From contig NZ_LMLH01000023.1 of NCBI RefSeq assembly GCF_001421885.1, forward strand, positions 116,407-180,406: a DNA stretch of 64,000 nt, given 5' to 3'. This document shows positions 1 through 8,768 of the stretch, in pieces. Every line of letters begins with the position of its first letter. The first letter of the stretch is position 1. The notes under the pieces are model-generated. The model searched no databases. It was not told the DNA's origin and saw nothing but the letters and a program-made list of their open reading frames with translations. The position numbers and the translations under genes were made by a program. Origin of the DNA: Pseudomonas sp. Leaf48. Lineage in GTDB: Bacteria > Pseudomonadota > Gammaproteobacteria > Pseudomonadales > Pseudomonadaceae.

Positions 1-683
1 TTGATATCCCGTTCCGAGGTTTCGATCAGGCGCTCGGCCCAGTCATCGGCGAGGTTTCGATCGTCGGCGTTGGCCATGACCCGCGACGCCACGCGACGCA
101 GGTTTTCGATCAACGCAAGGCGCAACATGATCGGGATCGCCCACAGCTCTCCCAGTGCCAGAGGCATCACCGTCTGGTAGGCATCGATGAAGCGACTGAG
201 GGTTTGCTCATCGACTCGGCCGTCGCCATGGGAAATGGTCTCCAGCGCGATGTCATAGACCCGCGGCAGCCCGGCGGACGGGCCGTTGATCAGGCGTGGC
301 AACTCACGGCTGTAGCCTTTGGGCAGGTGCGTGCGGGCGGTGCGGATGTGGTCTTCGATCAGAAAGTTGTTGTCCAGCAGCCACTCTGCTGCCGGCGTTA
401 CCCGTCGGCTGGACATTTGCGCGTGGGTCAGCGCCGTGCAACTGCGTTTGAGCAGTTGCTCGTTGTCATCGAGTCGACGCAGCATGGCGTCCTTTGCGGA
501 CAACGCGCTCAGGCGATGCTGTCCGGCCAGGGCGATACCGTGGCTGGCCATCTGATCGGCGTTAAACAGCTCCGAGCGTAATATCGGCTCGTATTCGAAT
601 CGGGGGCGGGACAACTGACCGGTTCGCCAAAATCCGGACGAACGGGGAAACACCTTTTGCATGCGTGTCCATATGCTGTTCAT
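1..683 (-). CDS. Cyclic beta-1,2-glucan synthase-like protein (N-terminal part)
   Basis: The first about 227 codons of a minus-strand gene that runs off the left edge. The protein begins MNSIWTRMQKVFP and contains RFEYEPILRSELFNADQM near its start and ELWAIPIMLRLALIENLRR near residue 195. These match the N-terminal region of very large (about 2,800 aa) NdvB-like cyclic beta-1,2-glucan synthases, which are inner-membrane enzymes making periplasmic or exported glucans. The start at 683 has a purine-rich AGGATCAGGACC stretch just upstream. The glycosyltransferase and phosphorylase domains lie outside the window, so the call rests on the N-terminal region only. Confidence 0.75.
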   Translation of the reverse strand, partial: MNSIWTRMQKVFPRSSGFWRTGQLSRPRFEYEPILRSELFNADQMASHGIALAGQHRLSALSAKDAMLRRLDDNEQLLKRSCTALTHAQMSSRRVTPAAEWLLDNNFLIEDHIRTARTHLPKGYSRELPRLINGPSAGLPRVYDIALETISHGDGRVDEQTLSRFIDAYQTVMPLALGELWAIPIMLRLALIENLRRVASRVMANADDRNLADDWAERLIETSERDI

Positions 684-882
684 AAGGTCCTGATCCTGGA
701 ATGCCTGAATACAATTGCGCGTGTTGCGGCAGGTGCGCCACTCCATTGCGTGCGCACCGGGCAGCACGTGCTGGACGTACCTTTTGTACCTTGAGTTTGA
801 CGATTGGCAGGGGTGTTCGTCTGTTCGCTGGCGAACATAGGCAGGATGAAGGCGACTTGCAGGCCTGGGGCTTATTGCAGGC

Positions 883-914
883 AAAAAAAAGGCCCGCGAT
901 GGGGGGTGCGGGCC
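883..914 (-). terminator. Rho-independent terminator
   Basis: On the minus strand a GGCCCGC/GCGGGCC stem is followed by a run of eight T. It lies about 90 bp past the stop of the TRIC-family gene and should end its transcript. Apart from this hairpin, nothing recognisable was seen in the 320-bp gap between 684 and 1001. Confidence 0.85.
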
Positions 915-1001
915 AGGAATCACAAAGGAGTTGGGTTAAGCCTACGCCGGTGAATGTGAAATTATCGTGATGGAATGGCTGGCTGACGATGTTTGGCGGG
1001 C

Positions 1002-1610
1002 CTAGCCTTGGCTGGTGGATAAAATAGCCGGCATTTGCAGTTCTTTGTAAATGGCAAGAAACCTCAAGGAAGAGGTGAATATCAGGGCCAGCCAACCGGC
1101 GATCTGGATTGACCCGAATACATCGCGTAACAAGACATACAAAATGCACCCCAGCAGGATCGGCGTGGCGTAGATCTCACGTGACATCAACAACGAGGTT
1201 CTGCCGGCCAGCACATCGCGAGCGATGCCTCCTCCGATACTGGTCAGTACACCCATCATCACAGCAAAAGGCGCAGCAAGTTGTAGTCCCAGCACTTTCT
1301 CGGTAGCCACTAATCCAAACAGAGCGGCCGCGAATCCATCGAGGTACAACAACAGGCGATAACGTTGCTGGAATCTCTTGGTGAGGAAAAAAGCCAGCAG
1401 TGCGGCACCGCCGCCGACCCAGATGTAGTTGAAGTCTGCTATCCAGAAAATCGGTTGATCGAGCAGTAGATCGCGAATGGTGCCGCCACCAATGGCAGTA
1501 ATGATGCCCAGTACCACGGCGCCGAATACATCGACCCCCACCTTGTGAATAGCCAGTACCCCGGTAATGGCGAATACCGCGGTGCCCAGCATTTGCTGAA
1601 AATACAGCAT
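1002..1610 (-). CDS. TRIC/UPF0126 family membrane protein (YicG-like)
   Basis: A 202-residue, strongly hydrophobic protein with about seven membrane segments. It carries two glycine-rich signatures in symmetric positions, AIGGGTIRDLLL near residue 40 and SIGGGIARDVL near residue 125, as expected for the duplicated UPF0126 domain. Homologues form trimeric cation channels in the inner membrane; the bacterial physiological role is poorly defined. It appears monocistronic, with its own terminator downstream and a gap before the ABC transporter genes. Full length for the family. Confidence 0.85.
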   Translation of the reverse strand: MLYFQQMLGTAVFAITGVLAIHKVGVDVFGAVVLGIITAIGGGTIRDLLLDQPIFWIADFNYIWVGGGAALLAFFLTKRFQQRYRLLLYLDGFAAALFGLVATEKVLGLQLAAPFAVMMGVLTSIGGGIARDVLAGRTSLLMSREIYATPILLGCILYVLLRDVFGSIQIAGWLALIFTSSLRFLAIYKELQMPAILSTSQG

Positions 1611-1750
1611 CCGTCACTCCGTTTTCAGGCTGGCCATCTCGAGAGTGATGGCGGTGTGGGCGTGCGGTTGTGATTGTAGCTGATGGCTGGCCGCCAGCTA
1701 TTTGCGCTGAAGGGCACTCGCGGGTCATCACCCTGAGGCGCGGCACCCAG

Positions 1751-2542
1751 TCACCAAGAGCGAAATCGCAGGATTTTCGCTCCGTCAAACGGGTCAACGA
1801 GATAGTGCGCGTGGACTCCGAACGTCTGCAAAAGGCGGTGCGGGGTCAGCACTTCTAGCGGTTTGCCCAGGGCAACGAGGCGTCCACGTTCCAGCACGGC
1901 CAGACGATCGCAGGTGAGGGCCTGGTTGAGGTCATGCAGGGCGATCACCGTTGTCACGGGCAATGCGTGAACCAGATTCAAAATCCCTATCTGGTGCTGG
2001 ATATCCAGGTGATTGGTTGGCTCGTCCAGCAGCAGGATGCGCGGGCACTGAGCCAGGGAACGAGCGATATGCACACGTTGACGCTCTCCGCCAGACAGGC
2101 TGCGCCAGGTGCGCGTGGTCAGATGCGCCGCATCCACGTTGCGCAGCGCTTGATGAACGATCTCGGTGTCCTCGGCCGACCACGAGCTCAAGGCAGACAG
2201 CCAGGGTGTTCGGCCCAGGGCCACGGCATCAAATACACTGATGGCATCCAGGGTATCGGCCTGTTGCTCAACCAGCGCCAGGGTTCGCGCTATGGTTCGT
2301 CTTGACTGTGCCTTGAGGCATTGGCCGTCGAGATGGATGCTTCCCCGGCTTGGCATGCGCACGCCGGCCAGCAGCTTGAGCAGTGTGGATTTTCCCGAAC
2401 CGTTGGGCCCGATAAGGCCCAGGGTCTCGCCGTGGCGGATGTCCAGGTGGATCTCGTCCAGTAATTCAACGTCGCGAATTTGCAATCCGAGGCCGGAACA
2501 GCTCAATACAGGCTGGTCGATAACGGGCATGGCAGCATTCAT
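1751..2542 (-). CDS. ABC transporter ATPase, FecE/BtuD type
   Basis: A 263-residue ATPase of the metal-chelate/vitamin B12 importer family. Walker A GPNGSGKST is at residues 45-53, the signature LSGGE at about 149-153, and Walker B ILLLDE at about 169-174, followed by the D-loop and a switch histidine (ALHD). The reading frame is open far upstream, but the start at 2542 (MNAAMPVID) is chosen because its ATGA overlaps the permease stop, indicating translational coupling. It powers the FecCD-type permease encoded immediately upstream. Substrate specificity is discussed under the riboswitch and the binding protein. Confidence 0.9.
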   Translation of the reverse strand: MNAAMPVIDQPVLSCSGLGLQIRDVELLDEIHLDIRHGETLGLIGPNGSGKSTLLKLLAGVRMPSRGSIHLDGQCLKAQSRRTIARTLALVEQQADTLDAISVFDAVALGRTPWLSALSSWSAEDTEIVHQALRNVDAAHLTTRTWRSLSGGERQRVHIARSLAQCPRILLLDEPTNHLDIQHQIGILNLVHALPVTTVIALHDLNQALTCDRLAVLERGRLVALGKPLEVLTPHRLLQTFGVHAHYLVDPFDGAKILRFRSW

Positions 2543-3555
2543 CGGGCATTCCTTCGGCCGATCAGGATCAGGGCGAACACCGGCGCTCCGACCAATGCAG
2601 TAATCACGCCGACCGGGATAACCTGGCCTTTTATGAGGGTGCGGGAGAGCACATCGGCGGCAATCAGAAACACGGCACCACCCAGCGCGCTGGCCGGTAG
2701 CAGGCGTGTATGCCCGGTACCCAACAACAGCCTTGCGGCGTGGGGAATGACCAGACCGACGAAACCTATGGAGCCGACAATCGACACCATCACCGCCGTC
2801 ACCAGTGCGGCGCAACTGATCAGCAGAAATTGCACGCGACGTACGGCAATGCCGAGCGAGGCGGCGGAGTCGGTGCCAAAGGTGAAGGCATCCAGCGCGC
2901 GACGGTGCCACAGGCAAACGGCCAGACCGGCCATGGCAGCGGGAACGGCCAGCCACACCGAAGGCCAGCGCACACCACTGAGGTTGCCCAGCAACCAGAA
3001 CATGATGCCGCGTGCCTGTTCGGAGCTGGCCGACTTGGTGATCAAAAATGCAGTCAGCGCATTGAACAGCTGCGAACCGGCTATCCCCGCCAGGATGATC
3101 TGACCGGTACTGCCAGGGACACCGCTGGCGCGCCCCAGTAAAACCACGACAGCAAAGGCAGCAACGGCTCCGGCAAACGCCCCGACCGACATCGAAATGG
3201 CTCCGGCACCGATACCGAGTAACGCCACCAGAACGGCCCCCGTCGAAGCGCCCGCGGAAATGCCGAGCAGATAGGGATCGGCCAACGGGTTGCGCAACAG
3301 CGACTGCAGGATCACCCCGCACGTCGCCAGGCCCGCACCACAAGCTCCTGCGACCAACGCGCGGGTCAGGCGGTAGTTCCAGACGATGCCTTCGTCGATG
3401 GGGTCGAGAACATAGCCGGCATTCCACAGTTTGTTGGCCAGCACCTGGAGTACCACGCCGGGTTCGATGCTTGTTTCACCGATAGCGACACCGGCAACCA
3501 CGCTTAAAAGCAGGGCCACCAACGCCAGCAGGGTACGAATCAGCGCTGCAGTCAT
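2539..3555 (-). CDS. FecCD/BtuC-type ABC transporter permease
   Basis: A 338-residue polytopic protein of the iron-chelate/cobalamin permease family, with an N-terminal hydrophobic segment, the conserved NYRLTRALVAGACGAGLA block near residue 60, and LRNPLADPYLLGISAGAS, typical of FecCD and BtuC. It should form the inner-membrane channel of a type II importer with the ATPase downstream. It overlaps both neighbours by four bases (ATGA), so binding protein, permease and ATPase form one tightly coupled operon. Full length. Confidence 0.92.
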   Translation of the reverse strand: MTAALIRTLLALVALLLSVVAGVAIGETSIEPGVVLQVLANKLWNAGYVLDPIDEGIVWNYRLTRALVAGACGAGLATCGVILQSLLRNPLADPYLLGISAGASTGAVLVALLGIGAGAISMSVGAFAGAVAAFAVVVLLGRASGVPGSTGQIILAGIAGSQLFNALTAFLITKSASSEQARGIMFWLLGNLSGVRWPSVWLAVPAAMAGLAVCLWHRRALDAFTFGTDSAASLGIAVRRVQFLLISCAALVTAVMVSIVGSIGFVGLVIPHAARLLLGTGHTRLLPASALGGAVFLIAADVLSRTLIKGQVIPVGVITALVGAPVFALILIGRRNAR

Positions 3556-4559
3556 TTTGGCAGGTCGTAGCTGTTGATGGCCATTGCCAGGGATTGCAGC
3601 CCATCGAACATTCTCAGGCTGGCCTGCATGGCCATGGCGTCGAGGATGATGATGCGGTTGTTTTTTACCGCGTCCATGTTGCGGGTCACCGGATCGCTGT
3701 GCAGGAATGCGAGCTTCTTTTGGTAGTCGTCAGCGGGGAAACGACGGCGATCCATGCGGGCGATGACCAGGAAAGTCGGGTTGGCTTTTGCGATGGTTTC
3801 CCAACCGACCGTTGGCCACTCTTCGTCGGACTGCACCACATTGCGCACACCCAGCGTTTTGAGCATGAAGTCTGGAATGCCTTTGTGACCGGCGACATAG
3901 GGGTCGATATCCAGACTGGCACTGGAAAACCACACCAGTGCACTGGTGTGGTTCTTGTCTTGCACTGCGGCAACGGACCTGGCCAGACTGGCCTTGAGTT
4001 GCGCGTTCAACTGTTGGCCACGGGCCTGAACATCGAAAATCCTCGCCAGCTCAGTGATGCTTTTGTAGATGCTTTGCACACGAAACGGCGCCAGGCGAGT
4101 GCCGTCGGCACCGACCAGGTTGTCCTTGGATTCGCAATCCGAGGGCATGAGGTAAGTGGCGATTCCCAGTTCGTGAAACTGCTCGCGGGTAGCGACTGCG
4201 CCTTGCGGGCCGACCATCCACTCCAGCTCGACAGCGACCAGTTCCGGTCGTTTGCCGATCACCGACTCGAAACTCGGCTCGTTATCCGCCAGGCGTTCGA
4301 TTTTGTCGTTTTGCCCCTTGTACTTATCCAGCACATCGTTGAACCACAGAGAAGTGCCGGCCAGTTTGTCACCCAGCCCGAGGGCAAAGAGCATTTCGGT
4401 GCCGGCCTGGCCGATCGTGACGGTTCGAGCCGGTGCGTGTGGGAAGGTCACCGTGGCACCGCAGTTCTCGACCGTCAGCGGATATTCAGTAGGCGCGGCA
4501 CAGACCAGCGAGCAAAGACCCAGGCCAGCGAATAGGGTGACAAAGCGGGGCAACAGCAT
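3552..4559 (-). CDS. Periplasmic binding protein of a riboswitch-controlled ABC importer
   Basis: A 335-residue protein with a clear signal peptide (MLLPRFVTLFAGLGLCSLVC, then AAPTEYP). The mature part shows the FepB/BtuF-type fold signature around TVTIGQAGTEMLFALGLGDK. The start at 4559 is preferred over longer open-frame starts because it has GGAG seven bases upstream and directly precedes the signal peptide. The gene sits directly behind a cobalamin riboswitch, so the ligand is plausibly a corrinoid or a metal linked to corrinoid metabolism. The sequence alone would also allow a siderophore or other metal chelate. No TonB-dependent receptor gene lies next to it. Confidence 0.85.
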   Translation of the reverse strand: MLLPRFVTLFAGLGLCSLVCAAPTEYPLTVENCGATVTFPHAPARTVTIGQAGTEMLFALGLGDKLAGTSLWFNDVLDKYKGQNDKIERLADNEPSFESVIGKRPELVAVELEWMVGPQGAVATREQFHELGIATYLMPSDCESKDNLVGADGTRLAPFRVQSIYKSITELARIFDVQARGQQLNAQLKASLARSVAAVQDKNHTSALVWFSSASLDIDPYVAGHKGIPDFMLKTLGVRNVVQSDEEWPTVGWETIAKANPTFLVIARMDRRRFPADDYQKKLAFLHSDPVTRNMDAVKNNRIIILDAMAMQASLRMFDGLQSLAMAINSYDLPK

Positions 4560-4689
4560 GATGCATCTCCATTTGAACCGTACACGGAGCAAGGGTGCAC
4601 GGTCTGGAAACACATCATCGAACGCTGCCAAAAAGCAGGGCAGGGCGATCACCTGAGTGACGCGCGCGCAAGGATGTCCTTCCCGGACA

Positions 4690-4886
4690 CCCCGCCGGTC
4701 AGTGATTGTTGCTTGGCCGGCAGGTCTCCTGACTGATGCGTCATCGCATGCTCCAGCCTTCCCGGGGTTCAATCCCAGTGGCAGTTCAGGAGCACGCTCA
4801 GCACCTACAGTTGCGGGGGCAGTTCCGTTTGATGCGTTGCACGCATCACGGATTCCCTATTAATCCCATTTGGAAACCGGCGGCGG
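4690..4886 (-). promoter_or_regulatory. Cobalamin (adenosylcobalamin-type) riboswitch
   Basis: On the minus strand the leader of the binding-protein gene contains the conserved elements in order: TTAATAGGGAATCCGTG, GGAACTGCCCCCGCAACTGT, GCCACTG followed by GGGAAGGC, and the B12 box AGTCAGGAGACCTGCCGGCC. This is the standard cobalamin riboswitch arrangement. A short hairpin (TGTCC/GGACA, about 4672-4688) follows the aptamer and could belong to the expression platform. Cobalamin binding is expected to reduce expression of the downstream importer operon. Confidence 0.95.
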
Positions 4887-4928
4887 CATGTTAGTCGATC
4901 ATGCCGCCCGAGGCGAACCCTCTCTGGA

Positions 4929-6101
4929 TCAGAAGTATTTGAGCCAGCCGATATCACGACGGCGGGCCTTCACGGCGGCAAACCAGCGCACAGGCAGATA
5001 CAGCGCGGCGGTCAGCAGCACCGCCGTCAGCCACACCGAAAAAATGCTATCGAAACCGAAGTAGTCGCTCTGGTTCAGACCGAACAACGCGACGCTGGTC
5101 AGATAGAGCACCTTCAGCACATAAAGGTGCAGCAGGTAGAAGAACATCGGCGCCGCACCAAACACCGCCAAAGCGCTGATCCACTGGCGTTGCCGAGCCC
5201 GCTCGAAGCCAAGAAGCAGCAACAGGCCCACCCCGAGTGTCAGCGCAAGGAACAGCAGGGAAGGTGGGTACTTAGTGATGTTGAAGAAGCTCATGAGGGT
5301 CTGTGTGGTGGTTTCATGCACCCTCCATTGCGCCTCGCCATACCCGTTGACCAGGCGCAGTGCGACAAAGCCCAAAAGCGCGCCGGCACCCCCCAGCAAC
5401 AGATGGCGTTGACGCAGGCGGGCAGAGGCTGAATGCGCGAACCAGGGGCCGATGCAATAACCCAGGGCGATGACACCGATCCACGGCAGCACAGGGTAGG
5501 AGCTGCGCAGGCGCAGGCCGTCAGAGAACTCGATCCAGCCGCGATCATGCAAAATGGCCCACGGCAGGTGCATGGCTGATCCGACCGGGAAGTGCAGCGG
5601 ATCGAGCAGGTTGTGCCCGGCGACGATGACCGCACCCGCAACCCACAGAATCGGCCGCGGCAGCCAGACCAGCGCAGCAAGGGCAAGCATGCTCATGCCA
5701 ATCGCCCAGATCACCTGCAGGTAAATTACATGGGGCGGGAACTGGAAGGTCCAGGCGAAATTCACCAGCGTGAACTCCAGCAGAACCAGGAACAGGCCAC
5801 GCTTGAACAGGAACATCGACACCGCGTTCCGGCCCTGGTGCTTTTCGCCATACAGGTAAGCGGACAGTCCGGTGAGCAGCACGAACACCGGCGCACATAA
5901 ATGGGCGAGGGTGCGGCTGAAAAACAACGTCGGCTCGGTGGTGTCGATGGCCATCGGGTCAGCCACCTGGCGGTGCAGAAAGAACGTCTCGCGTACGTGA
6001 TCCAGCAGCATGAACAGGATCACCAAACCCCTGAGGGCATCGATGGACATCAGGCGTTGACTGGCGCGGGTGGCGGGTGGGGTTTGATAAAGGGTTGTCA
6101 T
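4929..6101 (-). CDS. DUF1624 / heparan-alpha-glucosaminide N-acetyltransferase-like membrane protein
   Basis: A 390-residue multi-pass membrane protein (about ten segments). It begins with the family motif RLMSIDALRGLVILFMLLDH and has HVRETFF just after, typical of DUF1624/YeiB-type acyltransferases that pass acetyl or acyl groups across the membrane onto sugars or other periplasmic acceptors. The acceptor is unknown. The gene stands alone, convergent with nothing, and is preceded by a palindrome matching the Zur operator consensus, which suggests expression under zinc limitation. Full length. Confidence 0.8.
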   Translation of the reverse strand: MTTLYQTPPATRASQRLMSIDALRGLVILFMLLDHVRETFFLHRQVADPMAIDTTEPTLFFSRTLAHLCAPVFVLLTGLSAYLYGEKHQGRNAVSMFLFKRGLFLVLLEFTLVNFAWTFQFPPHVIYLQVIWAIGMSMLALAALVWLPRPILWVAGAVIVAGHNLLDPLHFPVGSAMHLPWAILHDRGWIEFSDGLRLRSSYPVLPWIGVIALGYCIGPWFAHSASARLRQRHLLLGGAGALLGFVALRLVNGYGEAQWRVHETTTQTLMSFFNITKYPPSLLFLALTLGVGLLLLLGFERARQRQWISALAVFGAAPMFFYLLHLYVLKVLYLTSVALFGLNQSDYFGFDSIFSVWLTAVLLTAALYLPVRWFAAVKARRRDIGWLKYF

Positions 6102-6160
6102 TGAAAGCCGCAGGCAAGGGGGTGGATAGCGCTGCCAGTTAACGGCCGGCAGTCAATATA

Positions 6161-6177
6161 ATGTTATCATATAACAT
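6161..6177. promoter_or_regulatory. Candidate Zur (zinc uptake regulator) operator
   Basis: A 17-bp palindrome ATGTTAT-CAT-ATAACAT with perfect 7-bp arms and a 3-bp centre, the same architecture as the gammaproteobacterial Zur box. It lies in an AT-rich stretch about 60 bp upstream of the DUF1624 acyltransferase start, where it would overlap a minus-strand promoter. No other gene start is near: the next gene on the right ends at 6284 and is read in the same direction. Assignment to Zur is by motif only. Confidence 0.65.
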
Positions 6178-6283
6178 AAAATAATCCGAAGGCGACTCTT
6201 TCAAGGGGGGCTGTGCGCTCCCCTTCAACACTCATATAAGTCAGTGGGAGGACCAAGAAGGGGAGATGCCATACCCGCAAGAC

Positions 6284-7270
6284 CTACTGTCTTTTGGTTA
6301 CGATAAGCACGACCGCCGCAATTCTCTCGACTTCTCTGTAGATCACCGTCTCCAGTTCCTCCCCAAAGACGTCGGGATCCATCTCCCGATAGCTCCAGGC
6401 CAGTCCCGGGCGGTCAACCAGCGGCAGCGCCTGCTCAAGAAACAAATCCACGCCCTCTACACAAGGCGCGCCGGTATACAGAATCACGCTGCCTCCCGGC
6501 GTCAGGCGATCGATCGCCTGGGTCAAAATACGCACCGATAACTCCGAACCCAAATGCTCCCCGCCATGTCGGTAGGCGCGACGTTGAGTGTCTTGCATGT
6601 ATGGTGGGTTGGCGACGATCAGGTCAAAACAGCCTGTTGTTCCTGCAAGGATGTCGCTGTGGCACGCGCAAACATTGTCGACTCCTGCAAGCGATGCATT
6701 GACGGCGGTGAATCTGAGGGCAAGGGGATTGATGTCCAGGGCGATGACCTGCGCGCCGGGTCGCGCTTTGGCAATCAGAATGGCACCGACCCCGCTACCG
6801 CAACCAATGTCCACTGCCGTCTGGATCGGATGCACGGAAGATTGCAGGAAGCCCTCCACTGCCTGAGCGAAACGATAGGTGTCGGGGCCGAAAAAAACCG
6901 AGTCGTGAGCCTGGGTAGGAAAACTGGAATGAACCAGGAGCAAATCGTCGAGGCTCGACCAGCGTACGCCACTCACCCACATGTCAGCCTGGGGGTGCAG
7001 GAAGCCACTTTGAAATAGCGCCTGATGCTCTTGCGCCCCAAGCAAACCGGCCTCGAACGGGCGACTCCAGCCGAAGATATCTCTCAGATTGTGCGCCGTG
7101 CGGTTTTCCTCTCGTCCATTGACCCGCAGATGAGTCAATGGTGTCACCGTCACGAACCGATATTGCTGTTGCTGTAGACGTTGCCCCAGATGCAACAAGG
7201 CCAGATCTTGACTGTGGTGTTCCGATACAGCCGTATTCGCGCTCGAGTCGCAAAGGTCGGATCGATTCAT
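6284..7270 (-). CDS. Class I SAM-dependent methyltransferase (PrmC/HemK-like core)
   Basis: A 328-residue protein. The C-terminal half has a Rossmann methyltransferase core: VDIGCGSGVGAILIA (SAM loop), VIALDINPLAL, and DLIVANPPYM, the NPPY motif of enzymes methylating an amide or exocyclic nitrogen. The N-terminal 150 residues resemble the substrate-recognition part of PrmC-type enzymes only loosely. Its start overlaps the stop of the upstream iron-enzyme gene by four bases, so the two are translationally coupled and likely act in one pathway. It is not a standard PrmC neighbour context (no prfA nearby). Confidence 0.8.
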   Translation of the reverse strand: MNRSDLCDSSANTAVSEHHSQDLALLHLGQRLQQQQYRFVTVTPLTHLRVNGREENRTAHNLRDIFGWSRPFEAGLLGAQEHQALFQSGFLHPQADMWVSGVRWSSLDDLLLVHSSFPTQAHDSVFFGPDTYRFAQAVEGFLQSSVHPIQTAVDIGCGSGVGAILIAKARPGAQVIALDINPLALRFTAVNASLAGVDNVCACHSDILAGTTGCFDLIVANPPYMQDTQRRAYRHGGEHLGSELSVRILTQAIDRLTPGGSVILYTGAPCVEGVDLFLEQALPLVDRPGLAWSYREMDPDVFGEELETVIYREVERIAAVVLIVTKRQ

Positions 7271-8619
7271 GATGTCAGTGACCCTTGAGAAAGACGTTGA
7301 GAGTAGATTCTGGTAGCGGCCAGACCTTCGGGTGTCGGGTGCGAGTCGGGCCCCATCAGCGCAATAAGCTCTTCAACAGACGCCGACAGCAAAGCGGGTG
7401 ACAACGGGTTTGGCGAAACTCTGCTATCGCGCCGAGGGAACCGGTTGCGAAACGGATTGGCTGCTTCGCCTTGCCAGTCACCTGCAATCCAGTCTTTCAA
7501 CAGCTGTTTCTCGTAGCCATTGAACACTCCGAACATGGCGGCTCCCGGACCCTCGACAAGCTGCCAGAAACGGCTGTCCCGAGGGTCTTGATGGCGCTTG
7601 ATCCAGCCCCTGTTTTCCAAAGCTGCAAGCAACTGCCGGCTTTGGCCAGGGGTGGCCAGCCACTGGTTGATGGTGCGGCCTTCGAGGCGACAGTAATCTG
7701 AATGCATGTGCTGGCCAAAGGCGCTCTTGGTCTCAAGCATGGCGACCAGTTCCTGCTCAAGCTCAAACGAGCGAATGACGTCCGTGGAGTTTTTTCCGAG
7801 ATCATTGAGCAGATAGCCGGCGCGCAGGCGCTCCAGAAATGCAGCCTTCGTTTCGTCGTTGGGCAAGAAATTCAAAACCGCTTCCACGGCCTTGAGTGCA
7901 TGCCCGGAGCTGGCATTGTCGATGGTGACATGCAGCGTAAAGTAGTAAGGGTCGATACCCAGTTCGTTGAGTTCGAAAGCCGTGACCAGAAGATGCAAGG
8001 GCAGTTGTTCGTAGCCAAGGTTGTAGCCAAGCATTTCTGGCAGGAAATCATCTGACAGTCTTCCCAGTGCCAGTTGTATCGCCCCCTGTAGATAGAGCGC
8101 GTCATCGAGCGGGGCGTGCGGTGCACAGTCGTGCTCAGTGAGCAGGTTACGAAAAAGCAGGACGTGATTGAGAGCGGGTTCGCCGTCGCCCAGTTCCTCG
8201 AGATAGGTGCGGATCAGACCGCGGTATCTCCAGTCATCGACGTGCTGGGTAGTGCCATATAGCCACGCCCCGTCCACCAGTTTGCTCGGTGCCACATGTT
8301 GCAAGAAATACAACGCATGAGCTTTGTTGGTGAAAAATTTCCTGCCTTCCCCAGCGCGTCGACCTTCCAGGTAGGTGCGGTAACGCTCGGCGACGGCCTG
8401 GCTGTTGTGTGCTACCCAGCCGGGCAGATCTGCCAGACCAATTGGCAGGTTGGCAGTGAGACACCTCGCAGCCTGCAATTGATCCTGCAGGTAGCGACGC
8501 ACAGTCTCCTCCTCTACTTCACCCGGTGTCCGGATCAGCCGGGTATACAGCGAAAAATTGGCGCCCAAGGCTATTGGCGTCTTGGATGAATGCTCGGAAT
8601 GAATCTGTAAGGACGTCAT
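7267..8619 (-). CDS. Iron-containing redox enzyme family protein (heme-oxygenase-like diiron oxidase fold)
   Basis: A 450-residue protein whose central 200 residues show the helical heme-oxygenase-like oxidase pattern. EELGDGEPALNHVLLF supplies a Glu/His pair, PEMLGYNLGYE a further acidic residue, and YFTLHVTIDNASSGHA an H-x3-D-x5-H motif. Such proteins bind two irons and carry out N-oxygenation, C-C cleavage or desaturation in specialised metabolism. An extra C-terminal segment of about 120 residues follows the domain. First gene of a two-gene operon with a methyltransferase. The substrate cannot be inferred. Confidence 0.75.
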   Translation of the reverse strand: MTSLQIHSEHSSKTPIALGANFSLYTRLIRTPGEVEEETVRRYLQDQLQAARCLTANLPIGLADLPGWVAHNSQAVAERYRTYLEGRRAGEGRKFFTNKAHALYFLQHVAPSKLVDGAWLYGTTQHVDDWRYRGLIRTYLEELGDGEPALNHVLLFRNLLTEHDCAPHAPLDDALYLQGAIQLALGRLSDDFLPEMLGYNLGYEQLPLHLLVTAFELNELGIDPYYFTLHVTIDNASSGHALKAVEAVLNFLPNDETKAAFLERLRAGYLLNDLGKNSTDVIRSFELEQELVAMLETKSAFGQHMHSDYCRLEGRTINQWLATPGQSRQLLAALENRGWIKRHQDPRDSRFWQLVEGPGAAMFGVFNGYEKQLLKDWIAGDWQGEAANPFRNRFPRRDSRVSPNPLSPALLSASVEELIALMGPDSHPTPEGLAATRIYSQRLSQGSLTS

Positions 8620-8629
8620 GGCAGGCCTG

Positions 8630-8655
8630 CTGACTTTTCTCGGTATGTAAGTCAG
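8630..8655. promoter_or_regulatory. Inverted repeat upstream of the iron-enzyme operon
   Basis: CTGACTT, 12 bases, then AAGTCAG: perfect 7-bp arms just upstream of the start at 8619. The placement suits an operator, but no regulator is encoded next to it and the regulator is unknown. Confidence 0.35.
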
Positions 8656-8754
8656 AGAGGCCCGGTATTACGAAAATTCAAAAGAGTTGAAAACTTGCCG
8701 ATGGTCGACAGCAAAATGGTTCATTGCTGGATTGCGGACGCATAAGGCCGAGTT

Positions 8755-8768
8755 TTGATGTGTGTCAT
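8755..8768 (+). promoter_or_regulatory. Candidate ANR/DNR (FNR-type) box for nnrS
   Basis: TTGAT-GTGT-GTCAT matches nine of ten conserved positions of the Pseudomonas ANR/DNR consensus (TTGAT-N4-GTCAA). It lies 72 bp upstream of the nnrS start, a usual position for activation by low oxygen or nitric oxide. The family knowledge that NnrS is NO-responsive agrees. Confidence 0.6.

Noticed and set aside
1751..3427. Reading the ABC ATPase frame as one 558-residue protein
   Set aside because: The first 295 residues are out-of-frame translation of the permease gene; the ATGA-coupled start at 2542 gives a normal-sized ATPase.
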